From NCBI GenBank assembly GCA_052389755.1, contig JBQTHP010000007.1, positions 1 to 47,687 on the forward strand: a stretch of 47,687 nt of DNA, in the 5' to 3' direction. This DNA is from JBQTHP01 sp052389755. Its GTDB lineage: Bacteria > Pseudomonadota > Gammaproteobacteria > Steroidobacterales > Steroidobacteraceae. Position numbers and translations under genes: made by a program. Below are positions 19,608 through 28,068 of this stretch, piece after piece (the stretch's first letter is position 1; each line of letters opens with the position of its first letter). The notes under the pieces were generated by a model. That model searched no databases. It saw only the letters and a program-made list of their open reading frames with translations, and was not told the DNA's origin.

Positions 19608-19894
19608 TCGATGACTTTCGGAACGAGGTAGAGCCCGGCCGCAACGAGAGGCGCATTGGCCTGGTACTTCTCGTGTCGATCGGTCTCGGTGACTTCGTCG
19701 GCGCGCAGCCGCTGTGACAGACCCGGCAGCGGATGCGCCATCGGCGCAACGCCGGCCGTTTCGGCCCGCTCGAGCTCGCTCACGAAGTCGATGATGCTCG
19801 AGAGACTCTCCTGGTAGACCGGGATCTCCCTCTCATCGAGCGCGAGGCGCGCGAGGTGCGCGATGCTCTCGATTCTCTCTCGCGTAAGACTCAT
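19604..19894 (-). CDS. gatC: Asp-tRNA(Asn)/Glu-tRNA(Gln) amidotransferase subunit C
   Basis: GatC is the small subunit that wraps around GatA and stabilises the complex. The 96-residue protein starts MSLTRERIESIAHLARLALD and continues with a helix and the PMAHPLPGLSQRLRADEVTE segment, matching the family from end to end. It is the first gene of the operon; a promoter is proposed at 19933-19961. Its stop overlaps the gatA start by four bases. Confidence 0.94.
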   Translation of the reverse strand: MSLTRERIESIAHLARLALDEREIPVYQESLSSIIDFVSELERAETAGVAPMAHPLPGLSQRLRADEVTETDRHEKYQANAPLVAAGLYLVPKVIE

Positions 19895-19932
19895 GGAAAA
19901 GTGTGATGAAGGTGCAGAAAAACGGCCGAAAA

Positions 19933-19961
19933 ATCATACACCTTGCCTTGTAGTATGTCCT
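19933..19961 (-). promoter_or_regulatory. Putative sigma-70 promoter for gatCAB
   Basis: Read on the minus strand, AGGACA (-35, four of six consensus bases) and TATGAT (-10, five of six) are separated by 17 bases. The predicted transcription start is near 19926, about 32 bases before the gatC ATG. It overlaps the opposing mreB promoter candidate. Confidence 0.45.
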
Positions 19962-19976
19962 ATCGGTTGCTAGATT
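19948..19976 (+). promoter_or_regulatory. Putative sigma-70 promoter for mreB
   Basis: TTGTAG (-35) and TAGATT (-10) are separated by 17 bases on the plus strand. Each matches consensus only moderately. The predicted start near 19983 would give a leader of about 45 bases. That leader contains a small hairpin at 19990-20008 (GGGGGGC paired with GCCTCCC). Confidence 0.35.
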
Positions 19977-20028
19977 AGCCGCCACTTCAGGGGGGCCTTT
20001 TGCCTCCCGCCTGTTCGTCGGTCGCTCA

Positions 20029-21072
20029 ATGCTGAAACGCCTGCGCGGATACTTCTCCACGGATCTATCCATTGATCTGGGGACGGCCAACACGCTCATC
20101 TACGTGCGCGACAAGGGCATCGTTTTGAACGAGCCGTCCGTCGTTGCCGTCCAGGACGAGCCAACGCGCGGCGGCAAGATCATCGTCGCCGTGGGGATGG
20201 AAGCCAAGAACATGCTTGGCCGCACGCCCGGACACATCAACGCGGTGCGTCCGATGAAGGACGGCGTCATCGCCGACTTCACTTACACCGAGAAGATGCT
20301 GCAGTACTTCATCAACAAGGTGCACGGCAACCGGATGCTGAAGCCCTCGCCGAGAGTGCTCGTGTGCGTGCCCTTCGGCTCCACGCAGGTCGAGCGTCGC
20401 GCAATCCGCGAGTCGGCGGAAGGCGCGGGCGCGCGCAGCGTCTCGATCGTGAGCGAACCGATGGCTGCCGCAGTGGGCGCGGGCCTGCCGGTGCACGAGC
20501 CGCGCGGCTCGATGGTGCTCGACGTCGGCGGCGGCACGTCCGAAGTCGCCGTACTCTCGCTGAATGGCATCGTGTACGCGAGCTCCGCGCGCATCGGCGG
20601 CGATCGCTTCGACGAAGCGATCATGAATTACGTGCGCCGCAACTACGGAATCCTGATCGGCGAGGCGACGGCCGAGCGCATCAAGATCGAGATCGGCTCG
20701 GCCTATCCCGGCCAGCAGGTGCGCGAGCTCTCGGTGAAGGGACGCAATCTCTCCGAGGGTGTGCCGCGCAGCTTCACGCTGAACAGCAACGAGATCCTCG
20801 AGGCGCTGCAGGAGCCGCTGCAGAGCATCGTGAGCGCGGTGAAGCAGGCGCTCGAGCAGACCCCACCCGAGCTCGGCGCGGACGTCGCCGAGCGCGGCAT
20901 CGTGCTCACCGGTGGCGGCGCCCTGCTGCGCGACATCGACAAGCTGCTGACCGAAGAGACCGGCCTGCCCGTCGTCGTCGCGGACGATCCGCTGACCTGC
21001 GTCGCGCGCGGCGGCGGGCGTATCCTCGAGCTCATGGACGAGCTGGGCCCCGGTCATTTCGGCCTCGAGTAG
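20029..21072 (+). CDS. mreB: Rod-shape actin homologue MreB
   Basis: MreB polymerises on the inner membrane and steers the elongation machinery. The 347-residue length is standard. Visible actin-fold motifs are phosphate loop 1 DLSIDLGTANTLIYVRDKG, phosphate loop 2 LDVGGGTSEVAVLSL, and the adenosine motif IVLTGGGALLRDID. The N-terminus MLKRLRGYFSTDLS carries the amphipathic membrane-binding segment. No strong ribosome-binding site precedes the ATG. The gene is separated from mreC by 427 bases containing a long inverted repeat, so higher expression than mreCD, as in other bacteria, is plausible. Confidence 0.98.
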   Translation: MLKRLRGYFSTDLSIDLGTANTLIYVRDKGIVLNEPSVVAVQDEPTRGGKIIVAVGMEAKNMLGRTPGHINAVRPMKDGVIADFTYTEKMLQYFINKVHGNRMLKPSPRVLVCVPFGSTQVERRAIRESAEGAGARSVSIVSEPMAAAVGAGLPVHEPRGSMVLDVGGGTSEVAVLSLNGIVYASSARIGGDRFDEAIMNYVRRNYGILIGEATAERIKIEIGSAYPGQQVRELSVKGRNLSEGVPRSFTLNSNEILEALQEPLQSIVSAVKQALEQTPPELGADVAERGIVLTGGGALLRDIDKLLTEETGLPVVVADDPLTCVARGGGRILELMDELGPGHFGLE

Positions 21073-21499
21073 CCACTACGCGGCGGACTTCGGGCAAAGA
21101 GGCTCGGTCAATCGCACGTAACCCCCCAGCGGTCCGGATCAGTCGATGCCGTTTTCATTCGCACCACGATATTCGCTCGGTGAAAACGGCATCGACCGAT
21201 CCGGACCGCTGGACGTACGCGTACAGCTGCACGGGCGCACTTCGCGCGAAGAGGGGGCTTGCCCGCATGGCGGCTCCACGGCGCGGCATGTCCGTCGCGG
21301 TGCGATTACCCGTGGACGAGCGCCCGGATACGCTCGATCAACTCGAGCTTGCGCGCATGGAGTCGCGACGTTGCGGCCTGTCTCAGGCGCAGCGCAAAGT
21401 GAACGTCGGTCGGTCCGGAGTGCTCGATGGAAAACGCCCTCGAGCAAGCCGGGCCGACTCGCACTCTCTTCGATCTGCGTGGGCCCAAGGTAGCGCGAA
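21073..21499. other. mreB-mreC intergenic region without convincing gene
   Basis: This 427-base gap is the longest gene-free stretch in the window. It holds the 32-bp inverted repeat at 21126-21212, a 12-bp palindrome CTTCGCGCGAAG at 21240-21251, and an AAGG motif about 10 bases before the mreC GTG. Frames on both strands are open but lack family features and codon pattern. A minus-strand frame (21306-21509) ends in a helical stretch but overlaps mreC and was not accepted. A separate mreC promoter probably lies here; none is clear. Confidence 0.6.
21126..21212. repeat. 32-bp inverted repeat with 23-base loop
   Basis: Arm one (21126-21157, beginning CCAGCGGTCCGG) and arm two (21181-21212, ending CCGGACCGCTGG) are reverse complements over 32 bases with a single mismatch. 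The loop is 21158-21180. No T-run follows arm two, and the stem is far longer than a normal intrinsic terminator. It lies 53 bases after the mreB stop. Confidence 0.9.
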
Positions 21500-22648
21500 G
21501 TGGCTGCATTCGGGATCGCTGGAAGTCGTCCGCTGCCGGGTCGCGGAGCGTCTCCAGGCTTTCGCTTCACGGTCTACGCCATCCTCGCGGTCGTGTTCAT
21601 GTTCCTCGACCAGCGAGACGACTGGCTCGAACGTGCGCGCTTCGGGCTGCAGGCGGCCGCATATCCGTTGCAGCTCGCCGTGAACTCCCCGTCCGCGGCA
21701 TGGGAATGGGTCGCCGAGATCTTCGAGAGTCGCGCCAAGCTTCAAGCCGAGAATGCCGAGCTCAAACTCCAGAAGCGTGAGCTCGAGCTGCGCTCGCTCC
21801 GCTTCGCTGCCCTCGCACGCGAGAACGCGCAGCTGCGCGGGTTGAGAGCGGCTCTGCCGGCGGTCGCCGAGCGCTGGCTCCCGGCCGAGGTGGTGAGCGT
21901 CGAGCTCAACAGCCTGCGGCAGCGGCTGCTGATCAATCGCGGCACGCGCAACGGCGTATTCAAGGGACAGACAGTCCTCACCGACGACGGGCTTTTCGGC
22001 CAAACGACGCGCGTCGGACCATGGAGCGCGGAAATCATTCTCGTCACCGACCCGGAGCACGCGGTGCCCGTGCAGATCGAACGCACCGGGCTGCGTACCA
22101 TTGCGGTCGGCGGGGGAGCCGCCTCGGCACTCGTGCTGCCGTACCTGCCGGCGAACACCGACATCAAAGTGGACGACCTTCTCATGACCTCGGGCCTCGG
22201 CGGCGTGTTCCCCGCCGGTTACCCGGTCGCGCGCGTTACGGAAGTGCGCCGCGACGCCGTGCAGCCGTTCGCACGGGTGCGCGCAGCGCCCCTCGCGCGG
22301 TTCGACGAGGACCGCGAGGTGGTGCTCGTGTGGTTTCGCGAAGGACATCCCGCTGCGCCTGCCACGGTAACGACCGCTGGCGAGATCACGACTGGCAGCG
22401 CCGCAATTCAACCGCAGGCGAGAGCTCCCTTCGGCCAGCCCCCTTCGCCGCAAGCGCGGGAGAGCGTAACGGAGTCGCGGCCGAGAGGTACGAAGGCGCG
22501 CGCGGCCCAACCTCGCCTCCGCGCGCCTCTCGATTCTGACGGCGGTACGAGCAACGATACGGCGCCCGAAGTCACCCAACCCGCTGCTCCACAGGAGCAA
22601 CCCGCTCCTCCGCAGGAGGAAGAGCCGGCTGAGGGGACAGAGCAATGA
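21500..22648 (+). CDS. mreC: Rod-shape protein MreC
   Basis: MreC is a bitopic periplasmic protein that activates PBP2-RodA. The 382-residue product starts with GTG; an AAGG lies about 10 bases upstream. The order is as expected: a short cytoplasmic tail, a membrane helix at about residues 22-40 (FTVYAILAVVFMFL), a coiled coil at about 70-115 (RAKLQAENAELKLQKRELEL), then the beta domains with VVSVELNSLRQRLLINRGTR. GLFGQTTRVGPWSAEIILVT is a family hallmark. The last 100 residues are Pro/Gln/Glu-rich and low-complexity, ending QEEEPAEGTEQ, longer than in many homologues. The stop overlaps mreD by ATGA. Confidence 0.95.
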   Translation: MAAFGIAGSRPLPGRGASPGFRFTVYAILAVVFMFLDQRDDWLERARFGLQAAAYPLQLAVNSPSAAWEWVAEIFESRAKLQAENAELKLQKRELELRSLRFAALARENAQLRGLRAALPAVAERWLPAEVVSVELNSLRQRLLINRGTRNGVFKGQTVLTDDGLFGQTTRVGPWSAEIILVTDPEHAVPVQIERTGLRTIAVGGGAASALVLPYLPANTDIKVDDLLMTSGLGGVFPAGYPVARVTEVRRDAVQPFARVRAAPLARFDEDREVVLVWFREGHPAAPATVTTAGEITTGSAAIQPQARAPFGQPPSPQARESVTESRPRGTKARAAQPRLRAPLDSDGGTSNDTAPEVTQPAAPQEQPAPPQEEEPAEGTEQ

Positions 22649-23133
22649 GCGCGCGCATGGGTGAGCCGCGGATGAGCGTGCTCATGACCGCGATCGTGGC
22701 GCTGCTCCTGACCGCGCTGCCTCTGCCGTTCTGGCTCGACGTCATTCGGCCCCAGTTTCTCGTACTCACGGTGCTCTACTGGTCCATCTCGGCCCCGCGC
22801 GCAGGCGGCATCACGCTCGGATTTCTCTCCGGACTCGCGCTCGATGTCTTCCAGGGCGCGGCGCTGGGCCAGCACGCACTCGCCCTGTCTCTCGTCACGT
22901 ACATCGCGGTGCGCGAGCACCAGCGCATCCGCTCCAAGCCGCTCTTCCAGCAGATGCTCATCCTGTTCGCAGCGCTGTTCCTCTACGAATTCATTGCGTT
23001 CGCGATCGACGGCTGGAGCGGCCATCCGGTCACGACGCCGCTGAGGTGGGTGCACGTCGGCACAGGCGCCCTGGTCTGGCCGGTCGTGTCCGCCGTGCTC
23101 GAGCGCACCCACAGCCGCGCGCTTCGGGTGTAG
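22645..23133 (+). CDS. mreD: Rod-shape protein MreD
   Basis: MreD is a multi-pass inner-membrane partner of MreC in the elongasome. The 162-residue protein has about five hydrophobic helices, for example SVLMTAIVALLLTALPLPFW, FLVLTVLYWSI and MLILFAALFLYEFIAFAI. The conserved PRAGGITLGFLSGLALDVFQ, then GAALGQHALALSLVTY, is the core signature. A nearer in-frame ATG (MGEPRMSV or MSVLMTA) could also be used, but the four-base overlap with mreC supports the first. It ends 4 bases before mrdA. Confidence 0.93.
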   Translation: MSARMGEPRMSVLMTAIVALLLTALPLPFWLDVIRPQFLVLTVLYWSISAPRAGGITLGFLSGLALDVFQGAALGQHALALSLVTYIAVREHQRIRSKPLFQQMLILFAALFLYEFIAFAIDGWSGHPVTTPLRWVHVGTGALVWPVVSAVLERTHSRALRV

Positions 23134-23137
23134 CACC

Positions 23138-25093
23138 ATGGTTCACGGCGTCCGCATCAAGGATCACTGGGGAGAGCAGCGCCTGTTCGAGCGGCGCGCG
23201 CTGATCGCGGGCACGCTCATCGCCGCCGCGACGCTCACCCTCATCGTCCGCCTCGTCATCCTTCAGGTAGTAAGGCACGAGTACTACACGGATCTCTCAC
23301 AGGGCAATCGGGTGCGCATCGAGCCGCTGCCGGCAGCGCGCGGGCTGATCTTCGACCGGAACGGCGAACTGGTCGCATCGAACCAGCCTGTATATCAGCT
23401 CGAGCTCGTGCGCGAAGAAGTGCCGAACCTCGAAGCTGCGTTCACGGGGCTCGTGCAGCTCGGGCTGCTCACCGAAGAGCAGGTCGACGAGGTGCGGCGC
23501 ACCGTGAAGTCGCGCCGTGCCTTCGACAGCGTTCCCGTGCGGCTGCGGCTGTCCGAAGACGAGATTGCGCGCTTCGCGGTGCGCCGGTTCGAGTTCCCCG
23601 GACTCGACATCAAGACGCGACTCGCCCGCTCCTATCCTCACGGCGAGCTCGCGGTGCACGCGCTCGGCTACGTGAGCGCGCTCAGCGAGCAGGATCTGCA
23701 GCGGATCGATCGCGCCGCCTATTCCGGCACCACCCTCATCGGAAAGCTCGGGGTGGAAAGCGCGTTCGAGACGGAGCTGCACGGCACGAACGGCTTCCGC
23801 GAAGTGCTCGTCAACGCGCAAGGCCGCTCGGTGCAGCGCGAAGGCGCACTCGTACAGGACCTGCGTGAAGAGGGATCGGTCTCCGGTAAGGACCTGCTGC
23901 TCGCCATGGACCTTGCCGTGCAGCGCGCGGCCGAGCAGGCGCTCGGTGCCAATCGCGGCGCGATCGTCGCGCTCGATCCGCGCAACGGCGACGTCCTCGC
24001 GCTCGTGAGCCGGCCGGGCTTCGACCCGAATCTCTTCGGTCGCGGGCTGACGCGGGCCGAGTACGACGGCTTGCAGCACAACATCGACCGGCCGCTCTTC
24101 AACCGCGCCCTGAGCGGCGTCTACCCGCCTGGCTCGACCATCAAACCGATCATTGCCCTCGCCGGCCTCGCACACGGCGTCGTCGTTCCCGAGCAGCAGC
24201 GCTACTGCCGCGGATTTTTCACGCTGCCCGGCAGTCGCCACCGCTTCCGTGACTGGAAGCCCCAGGGTCACGGCATCGTGAACCTGCAGGAGGCGATCGC
24301 GAAGTCGTGCGACGTGTACTTCTACGGGCTTTCGGATGCGATCGGCGTCGATCGCATTTCCGAGGTCATGGGTTATTTCGGTTTCGGCAAGCCGACGGGC
24401 CTCGACATCGGCGGCGAGAAGAATGGCCTCCTGCCCTCGCGCGCCTGGAAACAGCGCGCGTTCTCGCGGCCGGCCGAGCAGGTCTGGTTCCCCGGCGAGA
24501 CGGTGATCTTCGGTATCGGGCAGGGTTATCTGGCTGCGACGCCCCTGCAGCTCGCGCACATGACGGCGATCGTCGGCACGCGCGGCAAGAGCTACAAGCC
24601 GCGCCTCGTGACCGGCCTGCGCGATCCGGCGTCCGGACAGGTCCGACGCATCGCGCCGACCGTGGCGGAAGACGTGAAAGTCGGACTGCCCGAACAGTGG
24701 GAGCGCATCGTCGCCGGCATGGTCGCGGTGACGCACGGTGGTACCGCGACCGCGAGCGCGCGCGGCGCGCCCTATTCGATCGCGGGCAAGACGGGCACCG
24801 CGCAAGTGTTCAGCGTCGCCCAGGACGAGAAATACGACGAGAAGAAGATCGACGAGCGCCTGCGCGACCATGCGTGGTTCGTCGCGTTCGCCCCTTCCGA
24901 GAATCCGCGCATCGCGGTCGCGGTGCTCGTCGAGAACGGCCGCAGCGGCAGCGGCGCGGCCGCGCCGATCGCCCGCAAGGTGATGGACGCCTGGCTCGTT
25001 GATGCAGACGGCAAACTGAAGGCTCAGACGACTCAGACGTCTGAGACGTCTGAGACGTCTGGGTCGTCTGAGCCTTCCCGGGCGGGCCCATGA
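23138..25093 (+). CDS. mrdA: Penicillin-binding protein 2 (elongation transpeptidase)
   Basis: PBP2 cross-links peptidoglycan during cell elongation with RodA. The 651-residue protein has one N-terminal membrane helix (about 24-45), a non-penicillin-binding dimer domain (residues 60-230) and the transpeptidase domain. Catalytic motifs are STIK with Ser333 and Lys336, SCD in AKSCDVYFYG, and KTG in AGKTGTAQVF. NRALSGVYPPG is typical of PBP2. The tail from about residue 628 is low-complexity Thr/Ser/Glu and is encoded by a 54-bp palindrome (25021-25074), so the conserved domain ends before it. The stop overlaps the rodA ATG. Confidence 0.97.
   Translation: MVHGVRIKDHWGEQRLFERRALIAGTLIAAATLTLIVRLVILQVVRHEYYTDLSQGNRVRIEPLPAARGLIFDRNGELVASNQPVYQLELVREEVPNLEAAFTGLVQLGLLTEEQVDEVRRTVKSRRAFDSVPVRLRLSEDEIARFAVRRFEFPGLDIKTRLARSYPHGELAVHALGYVSALSEQDLQRIDRAAYSGTTLIGKLGVESAFETELHGTNGFREVLVNAQGRSVQREGALVQDLREEGSVSGKDLLLAMDLAVQRAAEQALGANRGAIVALDPRNGDVLALVSRPGFDPNLFGRGLTRAEYDGLQHNIDRPLFNRALSGVYPPGSTIKPIIALAGLAHGVVVPEQQRYCRGFFTLPGSRHRFRDWKPQGHGIVNLQEAIAKSCDVYFYGLSDAIGVDRISEVMGYFGFGKPTGLDIGGEKNGLLPSRAWKQRAFSRPAEQVWFPGETVIFGIGQGYLAATPLQLAHMTAIVGTRGKSYKPRLVTGLRDPASGQVRRIAPTVAEDVKVGLPEQWERIVAGMVAVTHGGTATASARGAPYSIAGKTGTAQVFSVAQDEKYDEKKIDERLRDHAWFVAFAPSENPRIAVAVLVENGRSGSGAAAPIARKVMDAWLVDADGKLKAQTTQTSETSETSGSSEPSRAGP
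25021..25074. repeat. 54-bp near-palindrome inside mrdA 3' end
   Basis: The segment starts GGCTCAGACGACTCAGACG and ends with a nearly exact reverse complement, CGTCTGAGCC. It is built from repeated CAGACG/CGTCTG heptamer-like units. It is translated as the PBP2 tail (QTTQTSETSETSGSSEP) and lies 16 bases before the rodA start. It could fold in mRNA and affect rodA translation. Confidence 0.85.
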
Positions 25094-26229
25094 TCTACGA
25101 GGAGATCGTCGGCGGCTCGCGGGCGCGGCGCACACTCACGGGCACGGCGCGGATGCTGGCCGCCCTGAAGCTGGACGGGCCGCTGCTCGTCGGCCTCGCG
25201 CTCGTCGCGCTGTACGGCCTCATTGTGCTCTACAGCGCCTCGGGCCAGAGCATGGCGATGGTAGCTCGCGCCGCTGTGCGTCTCGGGCTCGGCGCGGCAG
25301 CGATGCTCGTGCTCGCGCAGGTGAATCCGAATTTTCTGCGCCGGATGTCTCCGTGGGTTTACGCGTTCGGCATCGTGCTGCTCCTGATCGTCGACGTCAT
25401 CGGCTATGTCGGCAAGGGTGCGCAGCGCTGGCTCGATCTCGGGTTCGTCCGCTTTCAGCCGTCTGAGCTCATGAAGCTCGCCGTGCCGATGGTCTGTGCG
25501 TGGTATCTGCACGACCGGCCGCTGCCGCCGGCCGCGATGTCTCTCACGGTCCTGAGCGCACTCGTTCTCGTTCCCGTAGCGCTCGTCGTGACGCAGCCCG
25601 ATCTCGGCACGGGCGTGCTGATCGCGATTGGCGGAGCGCTCGTCGTCGTGATGGCCGGCCTGCAGGTGCGCGTGATGGCGGGCTTCGCCGTGCTCGGCGC
25701 AGCGGGCGCATGGCTCGGCTGGAGTTTCCTGCACGCCTATCAGAGAAAGCGCGTGCTCTCCTTTTTCGACCCGCAGACCGATCCGCTCGGCGCCGGCTAT
25801 CACATCATCCAGTCGCAGATCGCGATCGGCTCCGGCGGCGCGTTCGGCAAAGGCTGGATGAACGGCAGCCAGGCGCAGCTCGAGTTCCTTCCCGAGCGCT
25901 CGACCGATTTCATCTTCGCCGTGATCGGCGAGGAGTTCGGGCTCCTCGGTCTCGTCGTGCTGCTGCTGCTGTATGCATTCGTCGTCGCCCGCGCGCTCTT
26001 TCTCGCGATGCAGACGCAGGACACGTTCGCGCGACTGCTCGCGGGCAGCCTCGCGCTCACGTTCTTCGTGTACGTATTCATCAACGCCGGCATGGTGAGC
26101 GGCCTGCTGCCGGTGGTCGGCGTGCCGCTGCCGCTCGTCAGCTACGGCGGCACGTCGATGGTGACGCTCCTCGCGGGATTCGGCATCCTCATGTCCCTGT
26201 ATTCGCACCGCAAGCTGATCGGAAGCTGA
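25090..26229 (+). CDS. mrdB: Peptidoglycan glycosyltransferase RodA
   Basis: RodA is the SEDS-family polymerase that works with PBP2. The 379-residue protein has ten predicted membrane helices. SEDS hallmarks are GKGAQRWLDLGFVRFQPSEL and MK, VTQPDLGTGVLI, AYQRKRVLSFFDPQTDPLGA, HIIQSQIAIGSGG, and FLPERSTDFIFAVIGEEFG. The C-terminal block is VGVPLPLVSYGGTSM. The large periplasmic loop with the catalytic Asp (in ERSTDFIF) is intact. The N-terminus is longer than usual (MIYEEIVGGSRARRTLTG), and an ATG at residue 22 is an alternative. The stop overlaps the mltB ATG by one base (TGATG). Confidence 0.96.
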   Translation: MIYEEIVGGSRARRTLTGTARMLAALKLDGPLLVGLALVALYGLIVLYSASGQSMAMVARAAVRLGLGAAAMLVLAQVNPNFLRRMSPWVYAFGIVLLLIVDVIGYVGKGAQRWLDLGFVRFQPSELMKLAVPMVCAWYLHDRPLPPAAMSLTVLSALVLVPVALVVTQPDLGTGVLIAIGGALVVVMAGLQVRVMAGFAVLGAAGAWLGWSFLHAYQRKRVLSFFDPQTDPLGAGYHIIQSQIAIGSGGAFGKGWMNGSQAQLEFLPERSTDFIFAVIGEEFGLLGLVVLLLLYAFVVARALFLAMQTQDTFARLLAGSLALTFFVYVFINAGMVSGLLPVVGVPLPLVSYGGTSMVTLLAGFGILMSLYSHRKLIGS

Positions 26230-27263
26230 TGGGGACAGTCCCGGGTTTGTCGGCCGCGCTCGTCGCGGCGTCTTTTCTCTCGCTCCCTGCGAGCGCGCAG
26301 GACGGGAAGACGACCACCTTCGCCATGCGCTTCGACCTCGCGCGTCCCGAGATCGTCGCGTTCGCGCAGGGCGTCGCGAGCCGCAACGACGCGCTCGATG
26401 AGCGGACGGTGCTCGAGTTCCTGGCCGAGGCCGAGCCTCAGCCGAAGATCCTCGAGCTCATCAGCCGGCCTGCCGAGCGCGTCCTGCCGTGGTGGGAGTA
26501 CCGCGAACGGTTCGTCACGGAGCAGCGCATACGCGAAGGCATGGAGTTCTGGTGTGCGCACGAGGAGCTGCTTGATCGCGTCGCGGCCGAACACGGCGTC
26601 GCACCTGAATACGTTCTCGGAATACTTGGCGCCGAAACCTACTACGGCCGCATAACGGGTCGCGACCGGGTGATCGATGCGCTCGCGACCCTTGCGTTTG
26701 ATTACCCGCCTCGCAGCGAGTTCTTCCGCGGCGAGCTCGAGCAGTTCATGTTGCTCGTCCGGGAGGAAGCGATCGATCCCAAGACCGCTACCGGATCGTA
26801 CGCGGGCGCGATGGGGGCGGCGCAGTTCCTGCCGTCGAGCTATCGCCGCTACGCGGTGGACGGAAGCGGCGACCGCAAGCGCGACCTGTGGAAGGACTGG
26901 GAGGATGTCATCGCAAGCGTAGCGAATTATCTCAAGGAACACGGCTGGGAAACCGGTGCACCGGTGCTCTCCGAGGTCGAGCTCGACCCGGATCCGACGT
27001 TCACGATCGACCCGCGCAACCTCGACCTCAACGAAACCGCGGATTCCCTGCGGGCGACCGGCGTGCGCATCGTGCAGGACGTTCCCGCCGACACGCCCGT
27101 CGTGCTCGTGTCCGCGGAGCAGCGCGACGGCCCCGGCTACCGCGTCGGCTTCAGGAATTTTCACGTCATCACGCGCTACAACCGCAGCGCGCGCTACGCG
27201 ATGGCGGTACACGAGCTCGCGCAGGCGATCGCAGCGCGGAGGCAGGCGACACCCGCGCCGTGA
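26229..27263 (+). CDS. mltB: Lytic murein transglycosylase B
   Basis: MltB cleaves the MurNAc-GlcNAc bond in the periplasm, leaving 1,6-anhydro ends. The ATG at 26229 overlaps the rodA stop and gives a normal signal peptide, cut after about residue 23 (SLPASA). There is no lipobox cysteine, so this version is probably soluble, unlike the lipoprotein of Escherichia coli. The catalytic Glu is Glu136 in LGILGAETYYGRITGRDRV. GSYAGAMGAAQFLPSSYRRY and the DGSGDRKRDLWKDWEDVIAS segment are the other family-3 hallmarks. Its 344 residues are normal. The stop overlaps the rlpA GTG. Confidence 0.95.
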   Translation: MGTVPGLSAALVAASFLSLPASAQDGKTTTFAMRFDLARPEIVAFAQGVASRNDALDERTVLEFLAEAEPQPKILELISRPAERVLPWWEYRERFVTEQRIREGMEFWCAHEELLDRVAAEHGVAPEYVLGILGAETYYGRITGRDRVIDALATLAFDYPPRSEFFRGELEQFMLLVREEAIDPKTATGSYAGAMGAAQFLPSSYRRYAVDGSGDRKRDLWKDWEDVIASVANYLKEHGWETGAPVLSEVELDPDPTFTIDPRNLDLNETADSLRATGVRIVQDVPADTPVVLVSAEQRDGPGYRVGFRNFHVITRYNRSARYAMAVHELAQAIAARRQATPAP

Positions 27264-28066
27264 GCCACACGAGGACTCACGTGCGAGGCGCGATCGCCTG
27301 CGTCATCGCGTGCGTGCTGCTCAGCGCCTGCGCCGGCCGCGAGCAGCGGCCCGCGCCGTCGCGAACACCCGTGCCGCCGCCGCCCGATATCACCTCGGTT
27401 CCCGATGCGATCCCGCAGGCAGAGCCGCGCAGTCGCGCCGGCAATCCGCCTTTCTATGAAGTGTTCGGCAAGCGCTATCACGTGCTGGGGAGGGCGGAGG
27501 GTCACGTGGAGCGCGGTGTCGCCTCGTGGTACGGCCCGGGCTTTCACAACGCACGCACCTCGAACGGCGAGGCCTACGACATGTACGCGATGACGGCTGC
27601 GCACAAGACGCTGCCGCTTCCCTGCTACGCGCGCGTGACGAACCTCGCGAACGGCCGCAGCGTCGTGGTACGCATCAACGATCGCGGTCCGTTCGTCGGC
27701 AATCGCGTCATCGATCTGTCGTATACCGCCGCGGCCAAACTCGACATGCTGCGGCAAGGCACCGCGCTCGTCGAAGTGCGGACGTTGTCGCCGACCGTGC
27801 CCGCGCCCCTCGATCGCGCCATGCAGTCCCCGCCGCCGGAGCTCTTCGTGCAGGCGGGCGCATTCGCCGAGGAACGCAACGCGCTGCGGCTCGCCGAGCG
27901 GCTGCGCAGCGCGGGTGTCCAGGGCGTCGTCGTGCGCCCGCCGCTCGAAGGCGGGCGGTTGCATCGCGTGCGGGTCGGGCCAGTGGCGAGCGTCGCGGAG
28001 TTCGATGCCCTCGCTGCCCGGCTGGGCGCGCTCGGAGTCGCAGATGTGCACCTGGCAATGGATTGA
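27260..28066 (+). CDS. rlpA: Septal-ring lytic transglycosylase RlpA
   Basis: RlpA is an outer-membrane lipoprotein that cleaves denuded glycan strands. The 268-residue product begins with GTG (GTGA overlap with mltB). Its lipoprotein signal has the lipobox LSAC at residues 23-26. A Pro-rich linker follows. The double-psi beta-barrel spans about 84-170: GVASWYGPGFHNARTSNGEA, MTAAHKTLPLPCYARVTNL, RINDRGPFVGNRVIDLS. The C-terminal SPOR domain (about 190-268) starts ELFVQAGAFAEERNALRLAE and targets denuded septal glycan. It is the last gene before a hairpin repeat at 28069-28124. Confidence 0.95.
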   Translation: MSHTRTHVRGAIACVIACVLLSACAGREQRPAPSRTPVPPPPDITSVPDAIPQAEPRSRAGNPPFYEVFGKRYHVLGRAEGHVERGVASWYGPGFHNARTSNGEAYDMYAMTAAHKTLPLPCYARVTNLANGRSVVVRINDRGPFVGNRVIDLSYTAAAKLDMLRQGTALVEVRTLSPTVPAPLDRAMQSPPPELFVQAGAFAEERNALRLAERLRSAGVQGVVVRPPLEGGRLHRVRVGPVASVAEFDALAARLGALGVADVHLAMD

Positions 28067-28068
28067 TT

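Noticed and set aside
21306..21509. 67-codon minus-strand frame ending in a helical stretch in the mreB-mreC gap
   Set aside because: It overlaps the mreC start antisense and has no family match by eye or ribosome-binding site. The helical end alone does not separate it from chance in GC-rich DNA.
23297..25135. 612-codon minus-strand frame opposite mrdA
   Set aside because: Antisense shadow in GC-rich DNA; the PBP2 motifs on the other strand are unambiguous.
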